The notes under the pieces: model-generated | Database searches by the model: none | The model's input: the letters and a program-made list of their open reading frames with translations, nothing else | Told to the model about the DNA's origin: nothing | Assembly (NCBI RefSeq): GCF_003576245.1 | Contig: NZ_QWGA01000008.1 | Coordinates: 1 to 64,000, forward strand | Reading direction: 5' to 3' | From: Henriciella algicola | Lineage (GTDB): Bacteria > Pseudomonadota > Alphaproteobacteria > Caulobacterales > Hyphomonadaceae | DNA length: 64,000 nucleotides | In this document: positions 8,354 through 17,392 of the stretch, in pieces | Position numbering within the stretch: position 1 is the stretch's first letter | Layout of the letters: each line of letters begins with the position of its first letter | Made by a program: the position numbers and the translations under genes

Positions 8354-9217
8354 TTATTCCGTTGGCAGAACATCAATCAGGTTGACCTCAAAGTTGAGGT
8401 CGGAATTTGATGGGATCGCGCCGGGATAGCCGCGCTCACCATAGGCGAGGTCCGAAGGCACATGGATCAGCCAGCGATCGCCCGGCTTCATCAGGGATAG
8501 CGCTTCCTGCCAGCCGGGAATGACGCCATTCGCCTGGAACATGATGGGCTGGCCGCGCTGATAGGCGCTGTCGAACACTTCGCCGCTTTCAGCAAACCGG
8601 CCTTCGTAAAGGACGACGACCGTATCATTCGGCTCCGGACTGACGCCATTCTCGGCGCCGCTTTCGAGAACAACGTATTCGAGGCCGGAACCGGTCGACT
8701 GCACCGCTTCGTTAGATGAGTCCCACGGTGTGTAGGTGCTCCAGGCTTCTTCATCGGCGGGGGTCGGCGCGAAGACCTGCTCCAGCGAAACGCGGAAGAT
8801 GAGGTCGTCGCCCGGCTTTATGATGCTGTTTGGACGCGGCGTCTGGCCATAGGCGAGCTCGGCCGGGATGTAGAAGACGTATTCGTCGCCTTCCGACATC
8901 AGCTGCAGACCCTGCGTCCAGCCGGGGATGACCTGACCCACGCCAAAAATGGCAGGGCGGCCTTCATCAAAATTACCGTCGAAGGTCGTGCCGTCAGTCA
9001 GGCGGCCCTCATAGAACACCTGAACGGTCGAGCTGATGGTCGGCGAAGCGCCGTCTTCAGGCCCCTCACGGACGACCACATATTGAAGCCCGGACTCGGT
9101 TTCCTGAACGTTTTCTGCCTCTGGGTCCCATGGGAAGAACTCATCAAAGCTCTGCTCCTGTGCATTGCAGGCGGTCAGAAGGACCGCGCAAACGAGGCCA
9201 GAGAGAGGTTTCAACAT
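8354..9217 (-). CDS. Double-FKBP peptidyl-prolyl isomerase lipoprotein (second paralogue)
   Basis: 287 residues. N-terminus MLKPLSGLVCAVLLTACNAQ is a lipoprotein signal with lipobox LTAC. Two FKBP modules: VQVFYEGRLTDGTTFDGNF / VIPGWTQGLQLM / FYIPAELAYGQ, and VVVLYEGRFAESGEVFDSAY / VIPGWQEALSLMKPGDRW / HVPSDLAYGERGYPGAIPSN. Each is preceded by the same linker pattern (FFPWD and YTPWD, followed by a GLxY strand). It is upstream of the other double-FKBP gene, 45 bases before its start, on the same strand, so the pair is probably co-transcribed and arose by duplication. Expected place: periplasmic face of a membrane. Confidence 0.88.
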   Translation of the reverse strand: MLKPLSGLVCAVLLTACNAQEQSFDEFFPWDPEAENVQETESGLQYVVVREGPEDGASPTISSTVQVFYEGRLTDGTTFDGNFDEGRPAIFGVGQVIPGWTQGLQLMSEGDEYVFYIPAELAYGQTPRPNSIIKPGDDLIFRVSLEQVFAPTPADEEAWSTYTPWDSSNEAVQSTGSGLEYVVLESGAENGVSPEPNDTVVVLYEGRFAESGEVFDSAYQRGQPIMFQANGVIPGWQEALSLMKPGDRWLIHVPSDLAYGERGYPGAIPSNSDLNFEVNLIDVLPTE

Positions 9218-9315
9218 ATGGGCAGTCTCCGTCAGAGGCTTTTATCTGTTTGAGTTGAGGAACTTAGGCAAGCTTTGCCTGCCTGTCACCTGCGGCTTGA
9301 TGGAGCGTTCGCCTG

Positions 9316-9458
9316 GACCGGTTTCGCTTTCAGCGAAATCGGTCGTCGGTTTGTTTGCGCTCACGCCAGCCCGCTGACGCGGGCGGCTCCGCGGGGGCGG
9401 CGCATTCGCGCCGGGCTCGCCTTGCTCGCCTCCGCGTTTCCGCCGGAGTCGGAAACGC
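9316..9458. repeat. Hairpin-rich intergenic element
   Basis: Between the FKBP start and the ilvA stop are four successive inverted repeats. 9316-9344 has GACCGGTTTCGCT pairing with AGCGAAATCGGTC (one mismatch, TTC loop). 9369-9384 has GCCCGC/GCGGGC. 9399-9412 has GGCGC/GCGCC. 9434-9458 has GCGTTTCCG/CGGAAACGC, a perfect 9-bp stem ending just at the ilvA stop. The last may act as the ilvA terminator. The whole resembles a mosaic of REP-type palindromes. I see no second copy in this window, so calling it a genomic repeat family is inference. Confidence 0.55.
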
Positions 9459-9459
9459 T

Positions 9460-10674
9460 TTAGCTGGAACGGGGCGGATAACCTGCCCGGTCAAGCGCGT
9501 CGATAATGTCCTGCGTGTGCTGGGCATCGCGCGTTTCCATCAGGATATCGAACTCTGCGCCCTTGGCTGGCACATCGAGCGCGATCCGATTGTGCGAGAC
9601 TTCCATGATGTTCGCGCCATTGTCGCCGATGATCTTGGAGACAAGCGCCAGAAGGCCCGGGCGGTCATCCCCGATGATGCGGATACGCGCGAGGCGCTTT
9701 TCACGCACAAGCGCCCGCGTCAGCACGGAGGCGAGGAGCCGCGTATCGATATTACCGCCGCAGAGAATGAGGCCGACCTTGCGGCCAGCGAACTTTTCAG
9801 GGTGGGCCAGCAGCGCGGCGAGGCCTGCGGCGCCCGCGCCTTCGGCGATCGTCTTCTCGACATCGGCAAACAGGGTGATGGCACGTTCGATATGCGCTTC
9901 CTCAACGAGGAGGATTTCATCCACCAGCGCTTCGACGACCTCTTTTGTGAGGTTGCCGGGCGTCTTGACCGAGATGCCTTCAGCAATGGACGCGCCGCCT
10001 GTCTTGGCTTCGCGGCCCTGAATGGCAGCCAGCATGCTGGGGTACATGGACGCCTGGACGCCGACGATCCTGGTGTCTGGTGTCAGCGCCTTGGAGACGG
10101 TCGCCATGCCGGAGATCAGGCCGCCGCCGCCGATCGGCACGACGAGCACATCAAAGTCCGGACCATCTTCAAGCATTTCAAGTGCAGCTGTGCCCTGGCC
10201 CGCCATGATAAGCGGATCATCGAAGGGATGAATCCAGGTCAGCCCTTCGCGTTCACGGACCGTTTCGGCAAAGGCTTTTGCTTCGTCGAAAGTCTGGCCC
10301 TCGAGCAGGACGCGGGCGCCAAAGTCGCGGGTATGCTGGACCTTGTTGAAGGGGGTGGTCGTCGGCATCGCAATGGTGACGGGGATGCCAAGGCGGCGGC
10401 CATGATAAGCGACGCCCTGTGCATGGTTGCCAGCAGATGCGGCGATCACGCCGGCCTGCTTTTCCTCTTCGCTGAGACGGGCGAGCTTGTTGAGCGCGCC
10501 GCGCTCCTTGAAGGCGGCGGTGAATTGCTGGTTCTCAAACTTCACCCAGACTTCCGCGCCCGTAATCGCGCTGAGCGTTTTCGACAGACGCATGGGGGTG
10601 CGCTCAATCTGTCCTTCAAGGACGCGGGCGGCGTCGCGTACATCGTCGAGGCTGATCGGAAGTTTCTTGCTCAT
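9460..10674 (-). CDS. ilvA: Threonine ammonia-lyase with ACT domain
   Basis: PLP enzyme deaminating L-threonine to 2-oxobutyrate, the entry to isoleucine synthesis or threonine breakdown. 404 residues. VKFENQQFTAAFKERGALNK holds the PLP-binding lysine (FKERGA); VIAASAGNHAQGVAYHGRRL and the glycine-rich PIGGGGLISG bind substrate and PLP phosphate. A C-terminal ACT domain (RIRIIGDDRPGLLALVSKII, from about residue 328) marks the catabolic/short form with one ACT module rather than the long biosynthetic IlvA with two. It stands alone between a hairpin element and kdsA. Confidence 0.92.
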   Translation of the reverse strand: MSKKLPISLDDVRDAARVLEGQIERTPMRLSKTLSAITGAEVWVKFENQQFTAAFKERGALNKLARLSEEEKQAGVIAASAGNHAQGVAYHGRRLGIPVTIAMPTTTPFNKVQHTRDFGARVLLEGQTFDEAKAFAETVREREGLTWIHPFDDPLIMAGQGTAALEMLEDGPDFDVLVVPIGGGGLISGMATVSKALTPDTRIVGVQASMYPSMLAAIQGREAKTGGASIAEGISVKTPGNLTKEVVEALVDEILLVEEAHIERAITLFADVEKTIAEGAGAAGLAALLAHPEKFAGRKVGLILCGGNIDTRLLASVLTRALVREKRLARIRIIGDDRPGLLALVSKIIGDNGANIMEVSHNRIALDVPAKGAEFDILMETRDAQHTQDIIDALDRAGYPPRSS

Positions 10675-10813
10675 GGCGTAATGTCCAGTGTCAAACGCGG
10701 CGCACCCTATTGAGGGGACTTTGGCCGCGCAAGCTGCCAGAGCCGCTGTGTGTACTTGCCTGTAAATTCCCGTTTGTTTAAGCGCGAGCGCAGACAGAGT
10801 GAGGAGCGCCAGA

Positions 10814-11674
10814 ATGAAAACGCTTTCCCTTCCGGGTCATGACATAACCATTGGAGAGGGCCACCCTCTTACCGTCATGGCTGGCATGAATGTTCTCGAG
10901 AGCCGGGATCTGGCGATGCGGATCTGCGAGCATCTGAAGACCGTCTGTGAGCGGCTGGAGCTTCCCTACGTCTTCAAGGCGAGCTTCGACAAGGCGAACC
11001 GCTCTTCCATCAAGTCCTATCGTGGGCCGGGCCTCGATGAAGGCCTGCGCATCCTGTCCGACGTGAAAGAGGCTTTCGGCGTCCCGGTTGTCACTGATTA
11101 CCATACGCCAGAGCAGGCCGCCCCCGTGGCAGAGGTCGCTGAGATTATCCAGATCCCGGCTTTCCTCTGCCGTCAGACCGACCTCGTCGTTGCTGGCGCA
11201 GAAGCGGTGATGGCAAGCGGCGGCTGGCTGCACGTGAAGAAGGCGCAATTCCTGGCGCCATGGGACTGCAAGAACATCATTACCAAGATCGGCGAAGTGA
11301 CGGGTGAGGCCCGCAATCCAACCATTCTGTGTGAGCGCGGATCTAGCTTTGGCTACAATAACCTTGTCGTCGACATGCTGGGCATTCCGGCGATGAAGGC
11401 GCTGGGTGTGCCAGTCACGATTGATGCGACCCATGCTGTTCAACTGCCGGGGGCTGATCCACGTACATCTGGCGGGTCAACCGGTGGACGCCGCGAAGGC
11501 GTCGCGATCATTGCGCAGTCTGCCATTGCAGCGGGTGCGGACGGTGTCTTCCTCGAGTTTCACGAAGACCCTGACAAGGCGCTCTGCGACGGGCCCAGCT
11601 GTCTGGATCTGGCCGAGGCCGAAACTCTCCTGTCGAAACTGAAGGCGATCCATTCCATCGCTGCGGGTTCGTAG
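10814..11674 (+). CDS. kdsA: 3-deoxy-8-phosphooctulonate synthase (KDO-8-P synthase)
   Basis: Condenses arabinose-5-phosphate with phosphoenolpyruvate to KDO-8-phosphate for the LPS inner core. 286 residues. Segments: YVFKASFDKANRSSIKSYRG (PEP/A5P binding), GVPVVTDYHTPEQAAPV, WLHVKKAQFLAPWDCKNI, ILCERGSSFGYNNLVVDM and PVTIDATHAVQLPG. ATG preceded by GAGGAGCGCCAGA. The usual Asn/Cys position that separates metal-free from metal-dependent enzymes reads MAGMNVLES near the N-terminus, so an Asn (metal-independent type) is present. Monocistronic here. Confidence 0.95.
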   Translation: MKTLSLPGHDITIGEGHPLTVMAGMNVLESRDLAMRICEHLKTVCERLELPYVFKASFDKANRSSIKSYRGPGLDEGLRILSDVKEAFGVPVVTDYHTPEQAAPVAEVAEIIQIPAFLCRQTDLVVAGAEAVMASGGWLHVKKAQFLAPWDCKNIITKIGEVTGEARNPTILCERGSSFGYNNLVVDMLGIPAMKALGVPVTIDATHAVQLPGADPRTSGGSTGGRREGVAIIAQSAIAAGADGVFLEFHEDPDKALCDGPSCLDLAEAETLLSKLKAIHSIAAGS

Positions 11675-11703
11675 ACTAACTCGTCCCTGACGGAACGAAT
11701 ACA

Positions 11704-11728
11704 ATATTCTTGATAATATAGAGAATAT
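11704..11728. promoter_or_regulatory. Operator-like inverted repeat upstream of the GGDEF-EAL gene
   Basis: ATATTCT (11704-11710) and AGAATAT (11722-11728) form a perfect 7-bp dyad with an 11-base AT-rich centre, in the 112-base gap between kdsA and the MHYT-GGDEF-EAL gene. The centre-to-centre spacing of 18 bases would suit a dimeric regulator. Which regulator is unknown. Confidence 0.4.
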
Positions 11729-11786
11729 GCACGAACGGTTAGGACTCACCGACTAAGGCTGCCTGCAATTATATTCGGGTGACCTC

Positions 11787-14165
11787 ATGTACCGTGTCCT
11801 TTCCTGCCTTCAGGATGACCATGCATTCTTCTATGTCGTGATGGCCGTGCTTGTCTGCACGATGGCGGCTGTCTGCGCGCTGATAGTGTTTCATCGCGGC
11901 ATGGAGAGCGAAAAACAATCGACGCGGCGCCTGTGGGCCGCGGCGTCAGGTGTTGTGACCGGGCTGGGCGTGTGGGGAACACACTTCGTTGCGATGCTTG
12001 GATACCGCCCCGGTTTCGAGGTCGCCTTTGACGGTGTGGTGACAATCGTCTCTGCGCTTGTGGCCGTGTCGGGTTTTGTCGCGACATCGCAGCTTCTCAT
12101 TACTTCCCTGGACCCGATCCGCCGCGCTCTGAGCGGTTTCATGGCGACGGCCACACTGGCAATCATGCACTTCTACGGTCAGAGCTCTCTCAAGGCGTCG
12201 GCGCTATTTGAATATGATGCCGGGTACGTCGCCGCTGCTGTGGCGCTTTGTGGCCTGTTTTTCTCCATCGCTTACTCATACGGGATCAGCGAACACAAGA
12301 AATGGCGCAATGTGCTCGGCGTCGTGTCTACGCTACTCGCCGTCGCGTCGGTGCATTTCGTCGGAATGGCAGGCATGACCGTGTATCCGATACGCGGCCT
12401 GCAGGAAGTCTCCTGGTCTCTTGCGCCTGGCGAACTGGCGCTGGCGATCGTTTTTGGCGTCGTCGCCATTCTCGTCTTCGCCATGATGGCGGCAGGCTTC
12501 GACAGGACGATTGCTGGCCTGCGAAACCGGGAGTCGCGCCGGATTTCCATGCTCGCAAATTCTGCGTCTGAAGGCATCGTGATCGCTGATGCGAAGGGCC
12601 AGATTGTCGAAGTGAACCGCGCTGCCGAGGATATGCTGGGCGCTGACCGCAGCTTCCTGGTTGGCGCCGAGGTGCTCCCGATCCTGAGTATGACTGGCCT
12701 CGCCTCGAACGCTGAAAGCTATCGCGAGACTGAGATCGTCAGCACTGATGGTGTGTCTATTCCTGTCGAAGTTCGAACGAGGAAGCTGGATAGCGGCACA
12801 GACGCCAATGCAGCAGGTGCGACGATCTACTCGATCCGCGACCTGCGTGAACGCCTGCGCCGGGAAGCGGAGATCCGCGAACTGGCCTTCAATGACCAGC
12901 TGAGCGGTCTTGCCAACCGTGAATCCTTCCAGCGCGAACTGCTTGCCAGCCTGGCGCGCGGCGGCGGCGAACATACCGCTGTCATCCTGTTCGATCTGGA
13001 TGAATTCAAAGATGTGAATGACCAGTTCGGCCATGGGGCCGGCGACACTGTGATTGTCGAAACGGCGAAAAGGCTGAAAGCCCTCGCGCCGAAAGGCGGT
13101 CTTGCAGCTCGTCTTGGCGGGGATGAATTTGCCTTGCTGACGGGGCCGACCCTGCCAGCGGACCGAATTTTTGAGTTCGCGAGCGAATGCGTGCGCGCGC
13201 TTTCCCTGCCTATTCAGCATGATGAGATTGCCATCCGGTGCGGCGCGAGTGCCGGCGCAACCCGTATCACCGAGCAGACTGATGACGCTGGCGAATTGCT
13301 CAAGACGGCTGACCGCGCGCTTTACGCCGCCAAATCAGACGGCCGCGGCCGTGCCCGGCTTTACGATAGCGAGCTGCACGAGCGCTTCGAAGCGCGCCGC
13401 GATGTCGAAATCGCGCTCTCTCGCGCCGTCGAGAATGACGAGTTTGTCCTTCACTACCAGCCCAAGGTCTGCGCGCAGACGCGGAAGGTACTGTCGTACG
13501 AAGCATTGATCCGCTGGGAACGCCCGGGCCACGGCCTCGTCATGCCGAATGATTTTATCGAGATCGCCGAACAGAGCATGATCGTGACCGAGATCGGTCG
13601 CTGGTGCATCCGCGAAGCGTGTGAAGCAGCTTCGCGCTGGGAGTCGCATGTCGGCGTGTCGGTGAACCTGTCAGCGCGCCAGTTCCTCGATCCGAAACTC
13701 TATGGGGATGTGCGTGAGGCGCTGCGCCGGACCGGTCTTACGCCGAACCGGCTCGAGCTTGAAATCACCGAGACGGCAATCATCCACAATGTGCAGGTTG
13801 CGGCAAACCTGCTGGAGAAATTCAAGAAGCTTGGCGTCCAGATCGCACTCGATGATTTCGGGACGGGTTACTCATCCATGCGGTTCGTGCAGCAATTGCC
13901 GTTCGACCGTATCAAGATCGATAAGTCATTCGTGCTGGCCATGGAAACTGACCCGAAATCCTTCGCCATTGTCGATGCGATCCTGCGACTGGGCCATAGC
14001 CTGTCCATCCCGGTCGTCGCCGAAGGTGTCGAGACAGAAGCGCAAGCGCTGCGTCTGCTGGAAGCAAACTGTCATGAGTTTCAGGGCTTCCTCATCAGCC
14101 GTCCGCTGCCGATGCCGGCCTCCCTCAAGGAAATCATCGAAGACAAGACGCGCGGCGCAGCCTGA
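11787..14165 (+). CDS. MHYT-PAS-GGDEF-EAL cyclic-di-GMP turnover protein
   Basis: 792 residues, inner membrane. Residues 1-240 carry about seven hydrophobic segments with repeated His-Phe motifs (GTHFVAMLGY, MHFYGQS, SVHFVGMAGM) of the MHYT sensor, thought to bind a metal and sense gas or redox ligands. A PAS section follows (near 255-360: SMLANSASEGIVIADAKGQI, ending YSIRDLRERL). GGDEF at 444-448 within ARLGGDEFALL is the diguanylate cyclase motif. EAL at 572-574 within YEALIRWERPGHG starts the phosphodiesterase domain, with EITETAIIHN and ALDDFGTGYSS intact. Both output motifs look canonical, so net activity cannot be told. Probably linked to motility/attachment switching. Confidence 0.93.
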   Translation: MYRVLSCLQDDHAFFYVVMAVLVCTMAAVCALIVFHRGMESEKQSTRRLWAAASGVVTGLGVWGTHFVAMLGYRPGFEVAFDGVVTIVSALVAVSGFVATSQLLITSLDPIRRALSGFMATATLAIMHFYGQSSLKASALFEYDAGYVAAAVALCGLFFSIAYSYGISEHKKWRNVLGVVSTLLAVASVHFVGMAGMTVYPIRGLQEVSWSLAPGELALAIVFGVVAILVFAMMAAGFDRTIAGLRNRESRRISMLANSASEGIVIADAKGQIVEVNRAAEDMLGADRSFLVGAEVLPILSMTGLASNAESYRETEIVSTDGVSIPVEVRTRKLDSGTDANAAGATIYSIRDLRERLRREAEIRELAFNDQLSGLANRESFQRELLASLARGGGEHTAVILFDLDEFKDVNDQFGHGAGDTVIVETAKRLKALAPKGGLAARLGGDEFALLTGPTLPADRIFEFASECVRALSLPIQHDEIAIRCGASAGATRITEQTDDAGELLKTADRALYAAKSDGRGRARLYDSELHERFEARRDVEIALSRAVENDEFVLHYQPKVCAQTRKVLSYEALIRWERPGHGLVMPNDFIEIAEQSMIVTEIGRWCIREACEAASRWESHVGVSVNLSARQFLDPKLYGDVREALRRTGLTPNRLELEITETAIIHNVQVAANLLEKFKKLGVQIALDDFGTGYSSMRFVQQLPFDRIKIDKSFVLAMETDPKSFAIVDAILRLGHSLSIPVVAEGVETEAQALRLLEANCHEFQGFLISRPLPMPASLKEIIEDKTRGAA

Positions 14166-14174
14166 TCGTTCGGC

Positions 14175-16031
14175 TCAGGCCGCTTCAGTCTTCTTCGCGT
14201 AGAGCCCTTCAACGCCCTGATAGGGGTCGTGCTCTGCCACCAGGTGGCCCGGCGCGACTTCGATGAGCTGCGGGTTGTACTGGTCCGCATCCGGATCATC
14301 GATCAGGGCCGACTTCATAAAGCGCAGAGGCGCACGGCTATCTAGCGGTGATGGCAGGTCTCCGCGCAGCTTGATGCGCTCCTTGCTGCGCTCAAACTCA
14401 GGGTCAGGCGTCGGCACGGCTGAGATAAGCGCCTTGGTGTAGGGGTGGCGCGCGTCTTCATAGATCGCCGTGCGGCCCGCAACTTCGACCACCTTGCCGA
14501 GATAGAGCACCATGACGCGGTGGCTGATCTCACGCACGACCGAGAGGTCATGACTGATGAAGATCATGGCGAGGCCGAACTCCTTCTGGAGATCGATGAG
14601 CAGGTCGACGACCTGCGCCTGTACCGACACATCGAGTGCAGACACAGCCTCGTCGCAGATGAGCAGCTTTGGACGCAGGATCATGGCGCGGGCAATGCCG
14701 ACGCGCTGGTTCTGGCCGCCGGACAGCTCATGCGGGTAGCGGTTGATGAGATGGGGCTCCAGCCCGACGCGGGGCAGGAACTCACGCACCATCTTCTCGC
14801 GCTCTGCCTTTGACAGCTGCGGCTTGTGAACGGTCAGCGGCTCAGCGATGGACTGACCAATCGTCATGCGCGGGTCGAGCGAGGCGAGCGGGTCCTGGAA
14901 GACGATCTGCAGGTCTTCGCGCAAGGCGTTCATTTCCTTGCGGCCAGCCTGAGTGATGTCGCGGCCCATCCAGGCGACCGTTCCGGCAGACTGCGGCACG
15001 AGTTTCAGGACAGCGCGGGCAAGGGTAGACTTGCCGCAACCGGACTCGCCGACCACGCCGAGCGTTTCGCCGGCATGCAGGTCGAACGAGACCCCGTCGA
15101 CAGCTTTCAGCATCTTCGTCTTGCCGAAGAGGCCACCGCCAACATTGACCGGGAATTGGACCTTCAGGTCGCGCGCTTTCACGATCGGCTCTTCAGTCTG
15201 TGCAGGTGGCTCACCGAGTTTCGGGCGACCTTCGCGGTTTGGCTGGTCGATGCGGGGCACGGCGTTGAGCAGCATCTTCGTGTATTCGTGCTGCGGCTTG
15301 TAGAAGATGTCGTCGCTGGTGCCGGTCTCAACGATTTCGCCGTGGCGCATGACGATGACGCGGTCACACATGCGGGCAACGACGCCCATATCGTGGGTGA
15401 TGAGCACGATGCCTGTGCCGGTGTCCTTCTTCAGGTCGTACATCAGGTCGAGCACCTGCGCCTGCACCGTCACGTCGAGCGCGGTGGTCGGCTCGTCTGC
15501 GAGCAGGAGCTTTGGATTGCACAGCATGGCGATGGCGACCATTACGCGCTGGCGCATGCCGCCGGAAAGCTCATGCGGGAACTGGTCGAGGCGGCGGCGG
15601 GCTTCAGGGATGCGGACCTGCTCCAGCCATTCGACACAGCGCTTTGTGGCTTCTTCACCCTTCATGTTCATGTGCAGGGCCAGCACTTCGCGCATCTGTG
15701 CGCCCACGGTGAGGTGCGGGGTGAGCGAAGTCAGCGGATCCTGGAAGATCATTGACATCTGCGCGCCGCGGATCTTGCGCAGGGTCTTCGCCTTCGCGCC
15801 GACCATTTCCGTACCCTGAAAGTTGATCGAACCGGTGACGGTGCCGTTATCTGCGATCAGGCCCATGGCAGCGAGGGCGGACTGGCTTTTACCGGAGCCG
15901 GACTCACCGACAATGCCGAGACATTCGCCCGGCGCGACATCGAAACTGGTGCCTTTCACGGCATGAACAGTGCCATCCGGCGTGTCGAAATCGATTTTCA
16001 GGTCGCGAACGGAAAGGATGGGGTTGGTCAC
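14175..16031 (-). CDS. ABC transporter ATP-binding protein, two fused ATPase domains (peptide/glutathione type)
   Basis: 618 residues with two complete nucleotide-binding domains in one chain, as in GsiA/YejF. Domain 1: Walker [10 protein letters not shown], signature LSGGMRQRV, Walker [13 protein letters not shown]. Domain 2 (from about residue 295): [18 protein letters not shown] and [12 protein letters not shown]. Each ends with the Cys-free oligopeptide ABC C-terminal extension ([16 protein letters not shown]). The gene stands alone: no permease or binding-protein gene is adjacent, so substrate is unknown. GTG start with weak ribosome site. It converges with the GGDEF-EAL gene, 9 bases between the ends. 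Confidence 0.88.
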   Translation of the reverse strand: MTNPILSVRDLKIDFDTPDGTVHAVKGTSFDVAPGECLGIVGESGSGKSQSALAAMGLIADNGTVTGSINFQGTEMVGAKAKTLRKIRGAQMSMIFQDPLTSLTPHLTVGAQMREVLALHMNMKGEEATKRCVEWLEQVRIPEARRRLDQFPHELSGGMRQRVMVAIAMLCNPKLLLADEPTTALDVTVQAQVLDLMYDLKKDTGTGIVLITHDMGVVARMCDRVIVMRHGEIVETGTSDDIFYKPQHEYTKMLLNAVPRIDQPNREGRPKLGEPPAQTEEPIVKARDLKVQFPVNVGGGLFGKTKMLKAVDGVSFDLHAGETLGVVGESGCGKSTLARAVLKLVPQSAGTVAWMGRDITQAGRKEMNALREDLQIVFQDPLASLDPRMTIGQSIAEPLTVHKPQLSKAEREKMVREFLPRVGLEPHLINRYPHELSGGQNQRVGIARAMILRPKLLICDEAVSALDVSVQAQVVDLLIDLQKEFGLAMIFISHDLSVVREISHRVMVLYLGKVVEVAGRTAIYEDARHPYTKALISAVPTPDPEFERSKERIKLRGDLPSPLDSRAPLRFMKSALIDDPDADQYNPQLIEVAPGHLVAEHDPYQGVEGLYAKKTEAA

Positions 16032-16249
16032 GTGGGGGGCAATCCTTCGGGTGGCAGGCGTCTTCGTTTCTCAACGGGCCCGACAGGCGGGTCCAAGTCA
16101 ACAGGTTGCACCAGTTGGCGGGCGTGTTCCGGGCGCAAAAGCGCGGCGCAGGGGCAGATTGCCGCGAGACTTCTGCTTGCGTGACCGCGCCGGTCCGTCC
16201 TACCAGTGGCCGGGACCATACCAGGACAAGAAACTCCGGAGAAAACGCC

Positions 16250-17383
16250 ATGCCCGTAATGACATTCCTGAACACCTGTATTTTCGACCATGGGGCGATC
16301 CAGAAGCTCCCCGGCGTCCTGAAGGGCCATGGCGTTTCGAAGCCGTTCATCATCACTGATCCGGGTATCAAGGCGGCTGGCCTGCTGGATACGGTGCTCG
16401 GCGCACTTGGCACTGAGCCGGGCGGTATCTTCTCCGACACGGTCGCGAACCCGACTGAAAATCAGGCCATTGAGGTCACTGAGCTTTACAAGTCGGCTGG
16501 CGCGGATGGCATCATCGCGCTTGGCGGCGGCTCTTCCATGGACCTCTCCAAGGCGGTTGGCCTGCTGGCGGCGCATGGCGGCCCGCTAGAGAAGTATGCT
16601 GCGATGTCGGGTGGGTCGAAACATATCGGCAAGCTTGATCCGCTGATCGCCATTCCGACGACGGCAGGCACCGGCTCAGAGGTTTCCGTCGGCATGATCA
16701 CGACGTTGAATAATGGCCGCAAGGAAACCTTCGCCTCGCCGAACCTCATTCCACCTGTCGCGATCTGTGACCCGGATCTGACGCTTGGCCTGCCGAAGAT
16801 GATGACGGCTGCGACCGGCATGGACGCTGTCACGCACTGCATTGAGGCGATCCTCGTGCCAGCCTCAAACCCGCCAGCTGAAGGCATCGGTTATGATGGC
16901 CTGACGCGCGCTGTCGGTGATGGCTGGTTGCGCCGCGCGGTGCAGGACGGCTCTGACAAGGAAGCACGCTGGCACATGATGATGGCGTCCTATGAAGGCG
17001 CGCTTGCCTTCGTGAAGGGCCTTGGCTCTGTGCACGCTCTGTCGCATGCCGCTGGGCGCCTGCATGAGAAGAAGCTGCACCATGGTACGCTGAACGCGAT
17101 CTTCCTGCCGCACCTCTTGCGCTTCAATAACGGCTCGGCCGACGGCAAGTATGAGCGCCTGCGCTTTGCGATGGGGCTCAAGCCAGGCGCTGACCTCGCC
17201 GAGGCCATTGAGAAGCTGAACGAGGATATCGGCATTCCGTCGACGCTGAAGGAAATTGGCCTTGATGCGTCCGATGGCCCGGGTGTCGTCGAGTATGCGC
17301 TGGCTGACCTTGCCCACCGCGGCAATGCGAAGACGGCCACGCAGGCCGATTACGAAAAGATATACGAACTCGCCCTTGGCTAG
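16250..17383 (+). CDS. Iron-containing alcohol dehydrogenase
   Basis: 377 residues; start chosen at MPVMTFLNT, preceded by CCGGAGAAAACGCC, rather than 48 codons earlier. Group III alcohol dehydrogenase fold: GGGSSMDLSKAVGLLAAHGG binds the dinucleotide, TTAGTGSEVS is the following family loop, and the metal ligands are expected in DAVTHCIEA and HALSHAAGRLHEKKLHHG. Such enzymes interconvert alcohols and aldehydes with NAD(P). Substrate cannot be told; the closest well-known groups include maleylacetate reductase-like and butanol dehydrogenase-like enzymes. Single gene, divergent from the ABC gene; its stop is 10 bases from the mutM stop. Confidence 0.88.
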   Translation: MPVMTFLNTCIFDHGAIQKLPGVLKGHGVSKPFIITDPGIKAAGLLDTVLGALGTEPGGIFSDTVANPTENQAIEVTELYKSAGADGIIALGGGSSMDLSKAVGLLAAHGGPLEKYAAMSGGSKHIGKLDPLIAIPTTAGTGSEVSVGMITTLNNGRKETFASPNLIPPVAICDPDLTLGLPKMMTAATGMDAVTHCIEAILVPASNPPAEGIGYDGLTRAVGDGWLRRAVQDGSDKEARWHMMMASYEGALAFVKGLGSVHALSHAAGRLHEKKLHHGTLNAIFLPHLLRFNNGSADGKYERLRFAMGLKPGADLAEAIEKLNEDIGIPSTLKEIGLDASDGPGVVEYALADLAHRGNAKTATQADYEKIYELALG

Positions 17384-17392
17384 TCGCTGCGC

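Noticed and set aside
9355-10713. 452-codon open frame antisense to ilvA
   Set aside because: Overlaps the well-supported threonine ammonia-lyase completely and begins in the palindromic intergenic element; no domain seen.
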